In this document: positions 52,949 through 61,519 of the stretch, in pieces
Layout of the letters: every line of letters starts with the position of its first letter
How positions within the stretch are numbered: the stretch's first letter is position 1
Assembly: GCF_000330725.2 (NCBI RefSeq)
Contig: NZ_AMZY02000005.1
Location: forward strand, 173,382 to 237,381
Origin: Mariniradius saccharolyticus AK6
GTDB taxonomy: Bacteria > Bacteroidota > Bacteroidia > Cytophagales > Cyclobacteriaceae
Direction: 5' to 3'
Length of the DNA stretch: 64,000 bases
Notes under the pieces: model-generated
The model's input: only the letters and a program-made list of their open reading frames with translations
Told to the model about the DNA's origin: nothing
The model's database searches: none
Made by a program: the position numbers and the translations under genes

Positions 52949-53701
52949 ATGAAAAACCTGCTGCAAATCCTCTTTGTGCTGATTCTACTCGGCTGCGAGT
53001 CCAAAATGAACGAGCAGACCGCGACCGGCGTGGTCATGGATGATTTGGTGGAAGTCGGAGGGGAACAGTTCAAGATCATCTACGAAGTATCCGAGCTCGA
53101 GCAAAGTCTCATAGATGGAGGATTGGTTGATATCGCAGCGATCATTCCCGGAATATATGTGGACCTCAAGTATTCCACGACGGACAATTTCTTCGGAAAG
53201 GACGTCTATGGCGAGCTTACCCGATGCTATGTACAGCCGGTGGTGGCGGACATGCTCCAAAAGGCCCATTCAAAATTGAAAGAAGAGCATCCCGAGCTGA
53301 CCTTTCTTGTCTATGACGGCGTGCGACCACTTCGGGTACAACAGCTGATGTGGGACAGCTTGGACAAGCCCGACAGCATCAAGCCACTCTATGTGGCCGA
53401 CCCAAAGGTAGGCGGATTGCACAATTACGGTGTCGCGGTCGACTTGACCTTGGCGCTACAAGAAACGGGAGAAGCCTTGGATATGGGAACTCCCTTTGAC
53501 TTCTTTGGATACGCAGCCTACCCTGACAGGGAAGCCCAAATGCTCCAAGAAGGAAGAATCACCGCCGAACATATCAAAAACCGCGAAATCCTCCGCAAAG
53601 TCATGGCACACGGAGGCTTCACTGGGATTGGTTCGGAATGGTGGCATTTCAATGCCTTTTCGAGAAAAGAAGCGGGCGAAAAGTTTGCTCTTATCCGTTG
53701 A
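52949..53701 (+). CDS. M15D-family D-Ala-D-Ala dipeptidase-like lipoprotein
   Basis: This is a protein of 250 residues. The start at 52949 gives a lipoprotein signal (MKNLLQILFVLILLGC, Cys16). VanX/DdpX features are GIYVDLKYSTTDNFFGK, YDGVRPLRVQQLMW, the zinc motif GLHNYGVAVDLTL (His158, Asp165), DFFGYAAYPDREAQ and the last ligand SEWWHFN. DdpX-type enzymes cleave D-Ala-D-Ala in the periplasm to recover D-alanine. Here resistance is unlikely, since no vanHA partners are present. Probably cotranscribed with the SDR gene. Confidence 0.92.
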   Translation: MKNLLQILFVLILLGCESKMNEQTATGVVMDDLVEVGGEQFKIIYEVSELEQSLIDGGLVDIAAIIPGIYVDLKYSTTDNFFGKDVYGELTRCYVQPVVADMLQKAHSKLKEEHPELTFLVYDGVRPLRVQQLMWDSLDKPDSIKPLYVADPKVGGLHNYGVAVDLTLALQETGEALDMGTPFDFFGYAAYPDREAQMLQEGRITAEHIKNREILRKVMAHGGFTGIGSEWWHFNAFSRKEAGEKFALIR

Positions 53702-53808
53702 CGCTAAGTCTAGTTGAATCAATCGTTCCAAATATGTATTATATTGGAGTTACCCGAATGAAAATACTGAAACACACATCAATATCACCACCCAAAAAAC
53801 ACCGAAAC

Positions 53809-54561
53809 ATGCGCCCCATCCATTTCTTTTCCTTGCTCCTTTTCGCTATGCTATTGGTGGCAGTTGCTCCCATCGAATCAATGGCACAAGCCCAATTCAG
53901 GGCATTGGTATTCAGCAAAACCAAGGGCTTTCGCCATCAGTCTATCCCCGACGGTGTGGTTGCCTTGAAAAAACTGGCTCGCGACAATCAATTTGAAGTC
54001 TACACGACAGAGGATGAGACAATCTTCACCGATGAAAAACTTGCCCGCTACGATGTCATCATCCTGATGAGTACGACGGGGACGATTTTCAATGCCGAGC
54101 AAAAAGCGGCTTTTGAAAAATTCGTACGTAGTGGAAAAGGAATCGTCGGAATCCACTCGGCCACGGACACCGAATACGAATGGCCTTGGTATACCAAACT
54201 CATCGGGGCGCAGTTCAAAAATCACCCCCATATCCAATCCGTAAGGCTTAATGTCATCGACAGGAAACATCCTGCCACCTACCATCTTCCCGAAAAATGG
54301 CTTTGGACGGATGAGTTGTATGCTTTCAAAAACTTCAATCCCGACGTACGTGTATTGATCACCGCGGACGAGACTTCCTATGATGCCAAAGATGGCATGG
54401 GCGAATTTCACCCGATGGCATGGACGCATGAATATGACGGGGGTCGGATTTTCTACACGGCTTTGGGACATACCGATTGGGCATTTCTCAGCCACGATTT
54501 TATGCAACACATTTACGGAGGCATTTGGTATGCGGCCAAAGGATACCCAATTGAAAAATAG
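53809..54561 (+). CDS. Secreted ThuA-domain protein
   Basis: This is a protein of 250 residues from the start at 53809, with a signal peptide (MRPIHFFSLLLFAMLLVAVA ... SMAQ); an ATG at 53758 is also possible. The trehalose-utilisation (ThuA) fold of class I glutamine-amidotransferase type is visible: FRALVFSKTKGFRHQSIPDG, VIILMSTTGTIFN, GKGIVGIHSATDTEY, YTKLIGAQFKNHP and GGRIFYTALGHTDWAF. ThuA proteins are linked to sugar catabolism, but their reaction is unsettled. A paralogous domain begins the large lipoprotein at 22648-26148. Confidence 0.92.
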   Translation: MRPIHFFSLLLFAMLLVAVAPIESMAQAQFRALVFSKTKGFRHQSIPDGVVALKKLARDNQFEVYTTEDETIFTDEKLARYDVIILMSTTGTIFNAEQKAAFEKFVRSGKGIVGIHSATDTEYEWPWYTKLIGAQFKNHPHIQSVRLNVIDRKHPATYHLPEKWLWTDELYAFKNFNPDVRVLITADETSYDAKDGMGEFHPMAWTHEYDGGRIFYTALGHTDWAFLSHDFMQHIYGGIWYAAKGYPIEK

Positions 54562-54580
54562 AATGGACAAACTCTAATCC

Positions 54581-54622
54581 AAAAGACCTGAGGGATTCAA
54601 AAACCCTTCAGGTCTTTTTTTT
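54581..54622. terminator. Bidirectional intrinsic terminator
   Basis: The stem GACCTGAGGG / CCCTTCAGGTC (one bulged T) has A4 before and T8 after. It ends the ThuA gene on the plus strand and overlaps the TAA stop of the convergent membrane-protein gene. Confidence 0.85.
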
Positions 54623-55385
54623 AACCCAAAAACCAAATTCCATTTCCTGCCAAAGCATTCCAAAGGGTAAGGGAGGAAAAAACAAAGTACACCAAACCGA
54701 ATCCATACACCCAGTTGACCTTTTCCCTCGCCACAAACCAGGCAAAAAGCGGAATAACCTGCAAGGCATGCAATCCGAAAAAATGGGCAATCCGCAGATC
54801 CCCGTAGGCCTTGGCCCAGTTCAGAAAGAAAATCCCTTCCTGCCCATCCGGAGCACCAATGGTATGGCCAAGATTACCCACCATCATAAACCCTTCCAGA
54901 CTTGCCAAGATAAAGATGAACATGCCGATCTGAAGCCCGCGCTTATAGGATAAGGGCAGGTTTTCAACGGGTCGCAGCAGCAACAGCGCCCATAAAACCA
55001 TCACGGTATTAACAACGATCGCGATCCCCATCAGCTGGAAAAGAAATGCATTGCCGATGGTGGAGATATTGAAATGCGAAAGCTGACCCCGTGCGGCTTG
55101 TCCGATGATGACAATCTGCTCCAATACCAAAGCCAAAATGATGGTGATCTTGATTTTCTGGACCTTCCGGATTTGGGGCAGATAATCCAAATACCAGCCC
55201 ATTGTCCACAGGAAGACACAAATTGAAATCGAAAACTTCATCGGCTTATGCCAGACGTTGGCTCCGCTGACAAGGCGATCATCGAAAAAGGACAAAGCCA
55301 ACAATACCGCAAATGCAGTCAAATTGAGCATTCCTGCCCAAAAAAGCGACTTGCTCCTTTTCTTCAGTTCCGAAAAGAAATTCAT
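54621..55385 (-). CDS. Integral membrane protein of unknown function
   Basis: This is a protein of 254 residues from the start at 55385 (MNFFSELKKRSKSLFWAG), with about seven membrane segments (AVLLALSFF, SICVFLWTMGWYL, ITIILALVLEQIVIIG, GIAIVVNTVMVLWALLLL, IGMFIFILASLEGFMMVG, FGLHALQVIPLFAWF, YGFGLVYFVFSSLTLW). The motif KPMKFSISI follows the first helix. The family is not recognised. Its ATG overlaps the stop of the ABA4-like gene by four bases, so the two membrane proteins are made together. Confidence 0.75.
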   Translation of the reverse strand: MNFFSELKKRSKSLFWAGMLNLTAFAVLLALSFFDDRLVSGANVWHKPMKFSISICVFLWTMGWYLDYLPQIRKVQKIKITIILALVLEQIVIIGQAARGQLSHFNISTIGNAFLFQLMGIAIVVNTVMVLWALLLLRPVENLPLSYKRGLQIGMFIFILASLEGFMMVGNLGHTIGAPDGQEGIFFLNWAKAYGDLRIAHFFGLHALQVIPLFAWFVAREKVNWVYGFGLVYFVFSSLTLWNALAGNGIWFLG

Positions 55386-55822
55386 GGATGGTAAGGGCTT
55401 TGATTCAGTTGCCGGGTGTTGGCAGCACGAACAAGCATATATGTCAAAAGCCCAACAGGCCCCATCATAAATGTCAAGATCAAACAGGGGAGGACCAGCC
55501 AACGACTGATATGTTTGTCCCAAGCATCCTTCGTGATCCACATCCCCACAAACAGGTCAAAGGCCAGATAATGGATCCAGCCGGCCAACAACGCCTCGTC
55601 GGATTGGAACAATGCCCTGACTTCAGCAAGTGAGTTGAATCCACCTTCGGGAGTACCCAACAGGGCAGGCAATACATAAAACATGTAAGTCAATCCCAAC
55701 AACACCAAAACCCCGGTGAAGAGAGTTTGGTACAACCACTTTCGAGGGTAAAAAACAAACAGGGCAATCCAGGAAAAAAAGGCCAAGGTACTGGCCATCC
55801 CAAAAACAGCTTCCAAGGTCAT
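55382..55822 (-). CDS. ABA4-like (DUF4281) membrane protein
   Basis: This is a protein of 146 residues, starting at MTLEAVFGMASTLAFFSW (55822), with four membrane helices. DUF4281 features are YVLPALLGTPEGGFNSLAEV, ALLAGWIHYLAFDLFVG and PCLILTFMMGPVGLLTYM. The plant member ABA4 is needed for neoxanthin formation, but bacterial ABA4-like proteins have no proven role. No carotenoid gene is in the window. Coupled to the downstream membrane protein by ATGA overlap. Confidence 0.88.
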   Translation of the reverse strand: MTLEAVFGMASTLAFFSWIALFVFYPRKWLYQTLFTGVLVLLGLTYMFYVLPALLGTPEGGFNSLAEVRALFQSDEALLAGWIHYLAFDLFVGMWITKDAWDKHISRWLVLPCLILTFMMGPVGLLTYMLVRAANTRQLNQSPYHP

Positions 55823-55903
55823 AGCGGCGGGGGTTTGTTTACAGTGTAATTTATGCAAAAACAAGCCAAACAAAAAACCCCGGCCAGTAAACCAAATCCT
55901 GGG

Positions 55904-57100
55904 TTATATCGACGCCCTTTTCTTCAACTTTGCAATGTAAAAACCATCAAACCCGCTTTCCTGTGCCAATACCTTCTCGTCTTCGATCAATTCAAATTCC
56001 TTCCCGGCAGGAGACGCCAAAAAGGTGTTGACTTGGTCTTGGTTTTCGGAAGGCAAAATGCTGCAGGTTGCGTAGACCATAATGCCACCTGGTTTGAGCA
56101 TGGTCGAATACCGCTGCAGAATGTCCTGCTGGATCGATTGGACCTTTTCGATGGATTCAGGGGAAAGCTTCCATTTGGTGTCGGGATTGCGTCTGAGTAC
56201 ACCCAATCCAGAACAGGGCACGTCCAAGAGCAGCCTGTCTGCGGATTCCCTGAGTCGCTTGATGGTTTTGGTACCTTCGATCGGACGGGGTTCGATGATG
56301 CTGATGCCATTTCGCCGTGCGCGCAACTTCGTTTGCTGCAGCTTCCAAGCCTCCGTGTCCATGGAAATCACTCTTCCCTTGTCTTCCATCAGTGCAGCCA
56401 AATGCAGGGACTTTCCTCCCGCACCCGCACAGGCATCGATAACACGCATGCCCGGCTCTGCGTCGAGGGCAGTGGCTACCTTTTGGGAAGAGGCATCCTG
56501 TACCTCAAAAAGTCCCTCTTTGAATGCCGGATGCTGGAAAATGTTTTGGCGCTTGGCCAATACCAAGGCATCCTTGTAGCCCCGAGGCAGGTAGGTGTCG
56601 ATATCGTCTGCCGCGAGTCTTTGGCGCAAATCCTCACGGCTTATCTTAAGGGTATTTACCCGGAGGACGACTTCCGCCTGCTGGTTGAGCGTGTCGATTT
56701 CTTTTTCCCATTTTTCCCCCAATTGCTTACTACCCATCTCATCCAGCCAATCGGGGATGGATTGGAGAATGGCGCGGTTGTCAAGCTGCCTGTACTTCCG
56801 GGATATATGGTCAGGATGAAGACCTTTGAATTCCCTCCAATCCGGGAGCGTCCGGTCATGCATGAGCCAATACGTGCCAAAAAGATGGTACAAATCCCCG
56901 CTTGGACTCAGGTATTCGATCAGTCGCCTCCAGCGCACCATGTCATAGACCGTCTCCGCAATAAACCCGCGGTCTCGGGCGCCCCATTTTGGATTGGACT
57001 TCAATACTTTTTCGATCACCTTGTCGGCGTACCGGTTTTGATGGAAAATCTCATCGATAGCCTCGACCACCGCCCTGACCAAATTGGGGAAAAGCTTCAT
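55904..57100 (-). CDS. RsmB/NOL1-NOP2-Sun family RNA (cytosine-5) methyltransferase
   Basis: This is a protein of 398 residues. An N-terminal NusB-like/RNA-binding part (to about 160) precedes the methyltransferase core: FEVQDASSQKVATAL, SAM motif VIDACAGAGGKSLHLA, the DVPCSGLGVLRRNPD loop and the catalytic Cys in VYATCSILPSENQDQV. It methylates a cytosine in rRNA, as RsmB does in 16S, though the exact base is not certain. It is divergent from prfA and has its own promoter elements at 57119-57151. Confidence 0.93.
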   Translation of the reverse strand: MKLFPNLVRAVVEAIDEIFHQNRYADKVIEKVLKSNPKWGARDRGFIAETVYDMVRWRRLIEYLSPSGDLYHLFGTYWLMHDRTLPDWREFKGLHPDHISRKYRQLDNRAILQSIPDWLDEMGSKQLGEKWEKEIDTLNQQAEVVLRVNTLKISREDLRQRLAADDIDTYLPRGYKDALVLAKRQNIFQHPAFKEGLFEVQDASSQKVATALDAEPGMRVIDACAGAGGKSLHLAALMEDKGRVISMDTEAWKLQQTKLRARRNGISIIEPRPIEGTKTIKRLRESADRLLLDVPCSGLGVLRRNPDTKWKLSPESIEKVQSIQQDILQRYSTMLKPGGIMVYATCSILPSENQDQVNTFLASPAGKEFELIEDEKVLAQESGFDGFYIAKLKKRASI

Positions 57101-57118
57101 TTCGTTTCAAGTAAGCTG

Positions 57119-57151
57119 CAAAGATAAACAGAATTGAACGGCTGGAACGGA
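57119..57151 (-). promoter_or_regulatory. Promoter of the RNA methyltransferase gene
   Basis: Minus-strand TATCTTTG (57126-57119) matches TAnnTTTG, and TTTTG (57152-57148) about 21 bases upstream fits the -33 box. This is the best-supported promoter in the window. The start codon is at 57100, so the leader is very short. Confidence 0.55.
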
Positions 57152-57175
57152 AAATCCCAAAACCGATATTTTTCC

Positions 57176-57183
57176 TAATTTTG
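57176..57183 (+). promoter_or_regulatory. Possible prfA -7 promoter element
   Basis: TAATTTTG matches TAnnTTTG, 25 bases before the prfA ATG. No clear -33 box. Confidence 0.45.
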
Positions 57184-57207
57184 CGGCATCCAATTTCACA
57201 GCCATTT

Positions 57208-58281
57208 ATGCTTGACAAATTACAAGCTCTCAAGGACAGGTTTATCGAGGTAGGCCAGTTGATCATCCAACCGGACGCCATGTCGGACATGTCCAAGTAC
57301 ACCAAGCTCAACAAAGAATACAAAGACTTGGAAAAAATCGTCACGCTCTACGACGACTACAAGCTGGTCCTTGACAATATCGACAGTACCAAAGAAATCC
57401 TGGAAAAGGAAAAGGATCCTGATTTCCGTGAAATGGCCAAAGCCGAGCTAGACGAACTACGGCAGAAAGAGACGGAATTGGAAGAAACCATCAAGCAGGC
57501 GCTAATTCCAAAAGACCCGAACGATTCCAAGGATTCCATTCTAGAGATCCGCGCAGGTACGGGAGGGGATGAAGCGGCGATTTTTGCGGGCGATCTGTTC
57601 CGAATGTACCAGCGATTCTGCGAAAAACAAGGGTGGAAACTCACCGTCCTGGATTTGACCTTTGGTTCTTCGGGCGGTTACAAGGAAATCATCAGTACGA
57701 TCACAGGCGCGGACGTCTACGGCATGATGAAGTACGAATCCGGCGTGCATCGCGTACAGCGCGTGCCCGCTACAGAGACACAGGGACGCGTACATACATC
57801 CGCAGCGACGGTGGCCGTTTTGCCCGAAATGGACGAGGTCGAAGTGAATATCAATATGAATGATGTCCGTAAAGATACCTTCTGTTCATCGGGGCCGGGT
57901 GGTCAGTCGGTCAACACGACTTATTCGGCGGTTCGTCTCACCCACCTTCCTTCTGGCTTGGTAGTGACTTGCCAAGACGAAAAATCCCAAATCAAAAACT
58001 TCGAAAAAGCCCTGAAGGTACTGCGCTCCAGGCTTTATGAAATCGAACTTGAAAAACACAACGAAGCCGTCGGCGCACAAAGGAGATCCATGGTGGGCAG
58101 CGGAGATCGCTCTGACAAGATCCGCACCTACAATTATCCCCAAAGCCGCGTGACCGACCACCGTATCAACAAGACCGTGTACAACTTGCCGGATGTGATG
58201 GATGGCAATATCGAAGACTTTATTTCAGCCCTGCGGCTCGCGGAAAACCTTGAGAAAATGAATGCGGGTGGCGTGGAATAG
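57208..58281 (+). CDS. prfA: Peptide chain release factor 1
   Basis: This is a protein of 357 residues from the ATG at 57208 ([12 protein letters not shown]). RF1 reads UAA and UAG and triggers peptide release. The anticodon-like tripeptide is PAT ([15 protein letters not shown]) and the catalytic GGQ is in [18 protein letters not shown] (about 230). The [16 protein letters not shown] block and the C-terminal [20 protein letters not shown] are also present. The stop codon is TAG. Single-gene unit. Confidence 0.97.
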   Translation: MLDKLQALKDRFIEVGQLIIQPDAMSDMSKYTKLNKEYKDLEKIVTLYDDYKLVLDNIDSTKEILEKEKDPDFREMAKAELDELRQKETELEETIKQALIPKDPNDSKDSILEIRAGTGGDEAAIFAGDLFRMYQRFCEKQGWKLTVLDLTFGSSGGYKEIISTITGADVYGMMKYESGVHRVQRVPATETQGRVHTSAATVAVLPEMDEVEVNINMNDVRKDTFCSSGPGGQSVNTTYSAVRLTHLPSGLVVTCQDEKSQIKNFEKALKVLRSRLYEIELEKHNEAVGAQRRSMVGSGDRSDKIRTYNYPQSRVTDHRINKTVYNLPDVMDGNIEDFISALRLAENLEKMNAGGVE

Positions 58282-58408
58282 TGAATTCTAAGCATGTCAG
58301 GTGGAAAAAGTCCATTTGAAAATGCCTGAAGTTTCCCCTGAGTTTTCGAGAAAAACCTGTCAAACTTGGCGTTTTTGGAGTATATTGAAAAGAGAAATCA
58401 GCAAGTAG

Positions 58409-58951
58409 ATGAAAATCATAGGAAAAGGAAACGTTTGTCTGAATACTTGGCACGAGGGACATTTCCACCATTTGTACCCGATCGCCAACAACCCGAAAAT
58501 CGCCAAAAACCTTCGCGACAGTTTCCCTTCGCCCTATACCATCCACGACGCGCGTCACTGGATAGAGCACAACCAAAAGTTTAACCCCCCTCAAAATTTT
58601 GCGATCGAGTATGAAGGTAAGTTGGTCGGCTCGGTAGGCTGCGAAATTGGAAAAAACGAGCTGAGGACCAATATGGAAATCGGGTTTTGGGTCGGCGAAG
58701 CTTTCTGGGGAAAAGGAATTGCATCACAGGCGGTGCAACTTTTTGTCGAATATGCCTTGGAAAAATTTCCCGAGATCAAACGGATTTACTCCCAAGTGTA
58801 CGATTACAATGTGCCCTCGATGAAAGTGCTCGAAAATGCCGGATTTGAACCTGAGGCCATTCTCCGCCATGCCTACATCAAAGACGGAAAAATCGGTGAC
58901 GTATTCCAATACGTCATCATCCGCGAAGAGGTAGAGAAATATTTTGACTAG
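58409..58951 (+). CDS. GNAT-family N-acetyltransferase (RimJ/RimL type)
   Basis: This is a protein of 180 residues. GNAT features are an N-terminal VCLNTWHEGHFHHLYPIANN, then MEIGFWVGEAFWGKGIASQA with the CoA-binding loop, and NVPSMKVLENAGFEPEAIL. This pattern fits the RimJ/RimL branch that acetylates N-termini or aminoacyl compounds. Substrate unknown. Its TAG stop lies inside the beginning of the next gene, overlapping by 8 bases. Confidence 0.9.
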   Translation: MKIIGKGNVCLNTWHEGHFHHLYPIANNPKIAKNLRDSFPSPYTIHDARHWIEHNQKFNPPQNFAIEYEGKLVGSVGCEIGKNELRTNMEIGFWVGEAFWGKGIASQAVQLFVEYALEKFPEIKRIYSQVYDYNVPSMKVLENAGFEPEAILRHAYIKDGKIGDVFQYVIIREEVEKYFD

Positions 58952-60122
58952 TCCTATTCCTGTTTTGCCAATCACTTGCCTCGGTGCCAGAATCGCAGCG
59001 GTTTGGTCGCTGATTGTGTTCTTGCCATTATTCTCCTTTTCCCAAAACCAAACTGACAGCATCCCGGAGAAAAAAGCCGTGGAAAAGCTCTTTGATTTTG
59101 GCGATCTCGTCGTGGACAAATTGTCCGGGGACAAATGGACCGTCATTCCCGCGGTCATCTATTCTCCTGAGACCAGCCTTGGTCTTGGCGCCCGCGCGAT
59201 TCGGGTTTTTCGGCACAAAAACACCGCCGACAGCCTCTTGCGACCCTCAAGTCTTCCTATCACTTTTCTGTATACGCTCAACAATCAGGCGATCCTTACT
59301 ACCGAACTGGACCTCTGGGCTGACCAAAACAAATCTTATTTCAACGGTCGATTGGAACTATCCCGCTTCCCGTTCAAGTATTTCGGCATCGGCAATGAGC
59401 CGCAACTTGAGGAGGGGGAAGTGTACACGACGCGCTATGCCTATCTCCACCTTTTTTACCAACGAAAAATCACAAAGGGCATCTACTTCGGTCCAAGGTA
59501 TGAGTTCCGCTTGGACAATATTACCGACCGTGTGGCAGGAGGTTTGTTGGAGAGCACCCAAGTGCCGGGTTATGATGGACAGCGTCTATCGGGTTTGGGT
59601 TTGATCCTGCAACATGACACCCGGGATATCCTGTTCCAGCCGACCCGCGGTTGGTACAATCGCCTCCAATGGATGGTTTTTTCACAAACACTGGGAAGCC
59701 AATACGATTTTCAGCATGTGGTCGGTGACGTGAGAAGGTATATTTCGGTGGGAAAAAGACAAGTGATTGCGCTGCAGGCTTGGTCCAGTTTCACCTGGGG
59801 AACTCCCACTTTCCAGCATCTTTCGCTAATAGGCGGCAGCGACGTGATGCGGGGATTTTTTGAGGGAAAATTTCGGGACCGTCATGCCTTGGTTTTCCAA
59901 GGTGAATATCGCTTGCCTATCTACCGTAACTTGGGAATGGTGTTTTTTGGACATACAGGACAGGTGGCTCCCGAAATCCGAAAATTTGGCTGGCAACGAT
60001 TCAGGTATGGCGCAGGGGTCGGCTTTCGCTACCGCATCAATTCCGACGGACTCAATATCCGCTTGGACTTTGCGATTGGTGACCAAAAAGCCATCTATTT
60101 TGGGCTGAATGAGGTCATTTGA
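58944..60122 (+). CDS. BamA/TamA-type outer-membrane beta-barrel protein
   Basis: This is a protein of 392 residues. The most upstream in-frame start is a TTG overlapping the GNAT stop; a signal-like stretch follows (AAVWSLIVFLPLFSFSQ). The rest is a 12- to 16-strand barrel of the bacterial surface antigen family with no POTRA repeats: VIPAVIYSPETSLGLGARAI, GIYFGPRYEFRLDNI, LGLILQHDTRDILFQPTRGW, SLIGGSDVMRGFFEGKFRDR and a C-terminal YRINSDGLNIRLDFAIG. The GGSDVMRGF loop and the RFRYGAGVGFR strand are typical. Function unknown; the start is uncertain. Confidence 0.85.
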   Translation: MTSPIPVLPITCLGARIAAVWSLIVFLPLFSFSQNQTDSIPEKKAVEKLFDFGDLVVDKLSGDKWTVIPAVIYSPETSLGLGARAIRVFRHKNTADSLLRPSSLPITFLYTLNNQAILTTELDLWADQNKSYFNGRLELSRFPFKYFGIGNEPQLEEGEVYTTRYAYLHLFYQRKITKGIYFGPRYEFRLDNITDRVAGGLLESTQVPGYDGQRLSGLGLILQHDTRDILFQPTRGWYNRLQWMVFSQTLGSQYDFQHVVGDVRRYISVGKRQVIALQAWSSFTWGTPTFQHLSLIGGSDVMRGFFEGKFRDRHALVFQGEYRLPIYRNLGMVFFGHTGQVAPEIRKFGWQRFRYGAGVGFRYRINSDGLNIRLDFAIGDQKAIYFGLNEVI

Positions 60123-60181
60123 TAGCGGACGCCTCCTGTGATTTTTTCAAAATTCTCGACCATCCTAGATATCCCTCTCGT

Positions 60182-60279
60182 ACTATTTGTAAAGTGTACT
60201 TAGCAAATAGTATTACTATTTGTAAAGTATACTTTGAAAATAGTAACACTATTTGTAAAATAGCCCTCGAAAACAAGTA
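60182..60279 (+). repeat. Three 33-bp palindromic direct repeats before an ATPase gene
   Basis: ACTATTTGTAAA recurs at 60182, 60215 and 60248, exactly 33 bases apart. Unit 1 is an imperfect palindrome with ACTATTTG / CAAATAGT arms around AAGTGTACTT. Unit 2 has a perfect inner palindrome AAAGTATACTTT. Unit 3 is degenerate. The block ends 4 bases before the ATPase start codon. Confidence 0.85.
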
Positions 60280-60282
60280 TAC

Positions 60283-61464
60283 ATGGTATTTGAACGAAAA
60301 ATTTTCCAGTCTCTAAAAGAGCACCTTTCAAATCGTCAGGTCACTGTGATCACGGGAATGCGCAGAACCGGGAAGACCACGCTCGTCAAACAACTGATGA
60401 GGGAATCAGATATTCGACAGCAGTTCTTTTTTGACTTGGAACGGCTTGATAATCGGGCTTTGTTTTCATCAGAAAACTACGACGAAATCGTACTAGCACT
60501 GCGTCAGATGGGTGCAAACTTTGAGGAGAGAATTTTGATTGCTTTAGACGAAATCCAACTAAGTCCGAATATCCCAAGTATTATCAAATACTTATATGAT
60601 CGCTACGATATTAAATTCATCGCGACCGGTTCAAGTTCCTATTACATCAAAAACAAGTTTCAGGAATCGTTGGCTGGTAGAAAAAAACTGTTTGAACTTT
60701 ATCCCCTTGACTTTGGTGAATTGCTCACGTTCAATGGCATCTCATTTCTACCAACTCCAGACATTCATCGCTTAGAGAATATTCCAACGGAGTTTTCCCG
60801 CCTCAATACATACTATCAATCATATGTCGAATTTGGTGGCTTCCCTGAGGTAGTACTCATGCCCAAGGTTACAGACAAAGTGGATTTACTGCATGACATC
60901 CTGAGTTCTTACATCAACATCGACATCGTTCAGTTGTCTGATATTCGGAAGACACAGGAAATTGGCAACTTGATTCAACTTCTGGCCGCCAGAATCGGAA
61001 ACAAGCTAGATGTATCCAAGATTTCAAGTTTGGTGAAGATTTCGAGACCGACCGTAGAAAACTACCTCGCATTCCTGGAAAGTACCTACATCATCAAAAC
61101 CCTTCCAGTATATGCACTGAATCCCGATCGAGAAATTGTAAAGGCGAGGAAGTTGTACTTTCTGGACAACGGATTAGCCAACATTTCCGCCAAATTATCC
61201 GGTGGTGCAGCTTTTGAAAATGCGGTATTCAACCAACTCCTCCATTTCGGAGACCTGGCTTATTATCAGTTAAAAAACGGTAATGAAATAGACTTTATCC
61301 TCGACAAAAAACACTCGTTTGAAGTAAAGGAAACTGGCAATAAGTCCGACTTCGAAAAACTGATGCAACTGTCAGGTAACCTTCAAATCACCCGGGGAAA
61401 TGTGATCTGCAAAACCAGGACCGATGGTGTGGATGGACTTATCTGGGCGGGAATGATTCGATAA
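60283..61464 (+). CDS. AAA-type ATPase with DUF4143 domain
   Basis: This is a protein of 393 residues. Walker A is GMRRTGKTTLVKQL (25-38) and Walker B ILIALDEIQ (about 85-93), then FIATGSSSYYIK. The C-terminal DUF4143 region carries a nuclease-like core, NEIDFILDKKHSFEVKE, with Asp, Glu and Lys spaced as in PD-(D/E)xK folds. Such stand-alone ATPases are numerous in Bacteroidota; their role is unknown, with DNA or defence functions suggested. It is preceded by palindromic repeats that may be its operators. Confidence 0.9.
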   Translation: MVFERKIFQSLKEHLSNRQVTVITGMRRTGKTTLVKQLMRESDIRQQFFFDLERLDNRALFSSENYDEIVLALRQMGANFEERILIALDEIQLSPNIPSIIKYLYDRYDIKFIATGSSSYYIKNKFQESLAGRKKLFELYPLDFGELLTFNGISFLPTPDIHRLENIPTEFSRLNTYYQSYVEFGGFPEVVLMPKVTDKVDLLHDILSSYINIDIVQLSDIRKTQEIGNLIQLLAARIGNKLDVSKISSLVKISRPTVENYLAFLESTYIIKTLPVYALNPDREIVKARKLYFLDNGLANISAKLSGGAAFENAVFNQLLHFGDLAYYQLKNGNEIDFILDKKHSFEVKETGNKSDFEKLMQLSGNLQITRGNVICKTRTDGVDGLIWAGMIR

Positions 61465-61504
61465 AAAAAACAAAAAAAAACCCGAAAGACTTGCCTCCGG
61501 GGTT
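61465..61504 (-). terminator. Terminator of the M1 peptidase gene
   Basis: The arms AACCCG and CGGGGTT (61479-61484 and 61498-61504) can pair with one bulge. On the minus strand they are followed by a run of nine T, after the peptidase stop. Confidence 0.7.
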
Positions 61505-61519
61505 CTTTTTTCCAAGTGC

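Noticed and set aside
52949..53701. Vancomycin resistance gene (vanX)
   Set aside because: The protein is a lipidated periplasmic M15D enzyme and no vanH/vanA-type partners are present; DdpX-like recycling is more likely.
60182..60279. CRISPR array
   Set aside because: Only three units occur with no unique spacers between them, each unit is palindromic, and no cas gene is in the window.
60119..60316. A 65-codon frame with a repeating 11-residue pattern (TICKVY) across the palindromic repeats
   Set aside because: The repetition follows simply from the 33-base period. There is no start context, and it overlaps the ATPase start in another frame, so it is better read as regulatory DNA.
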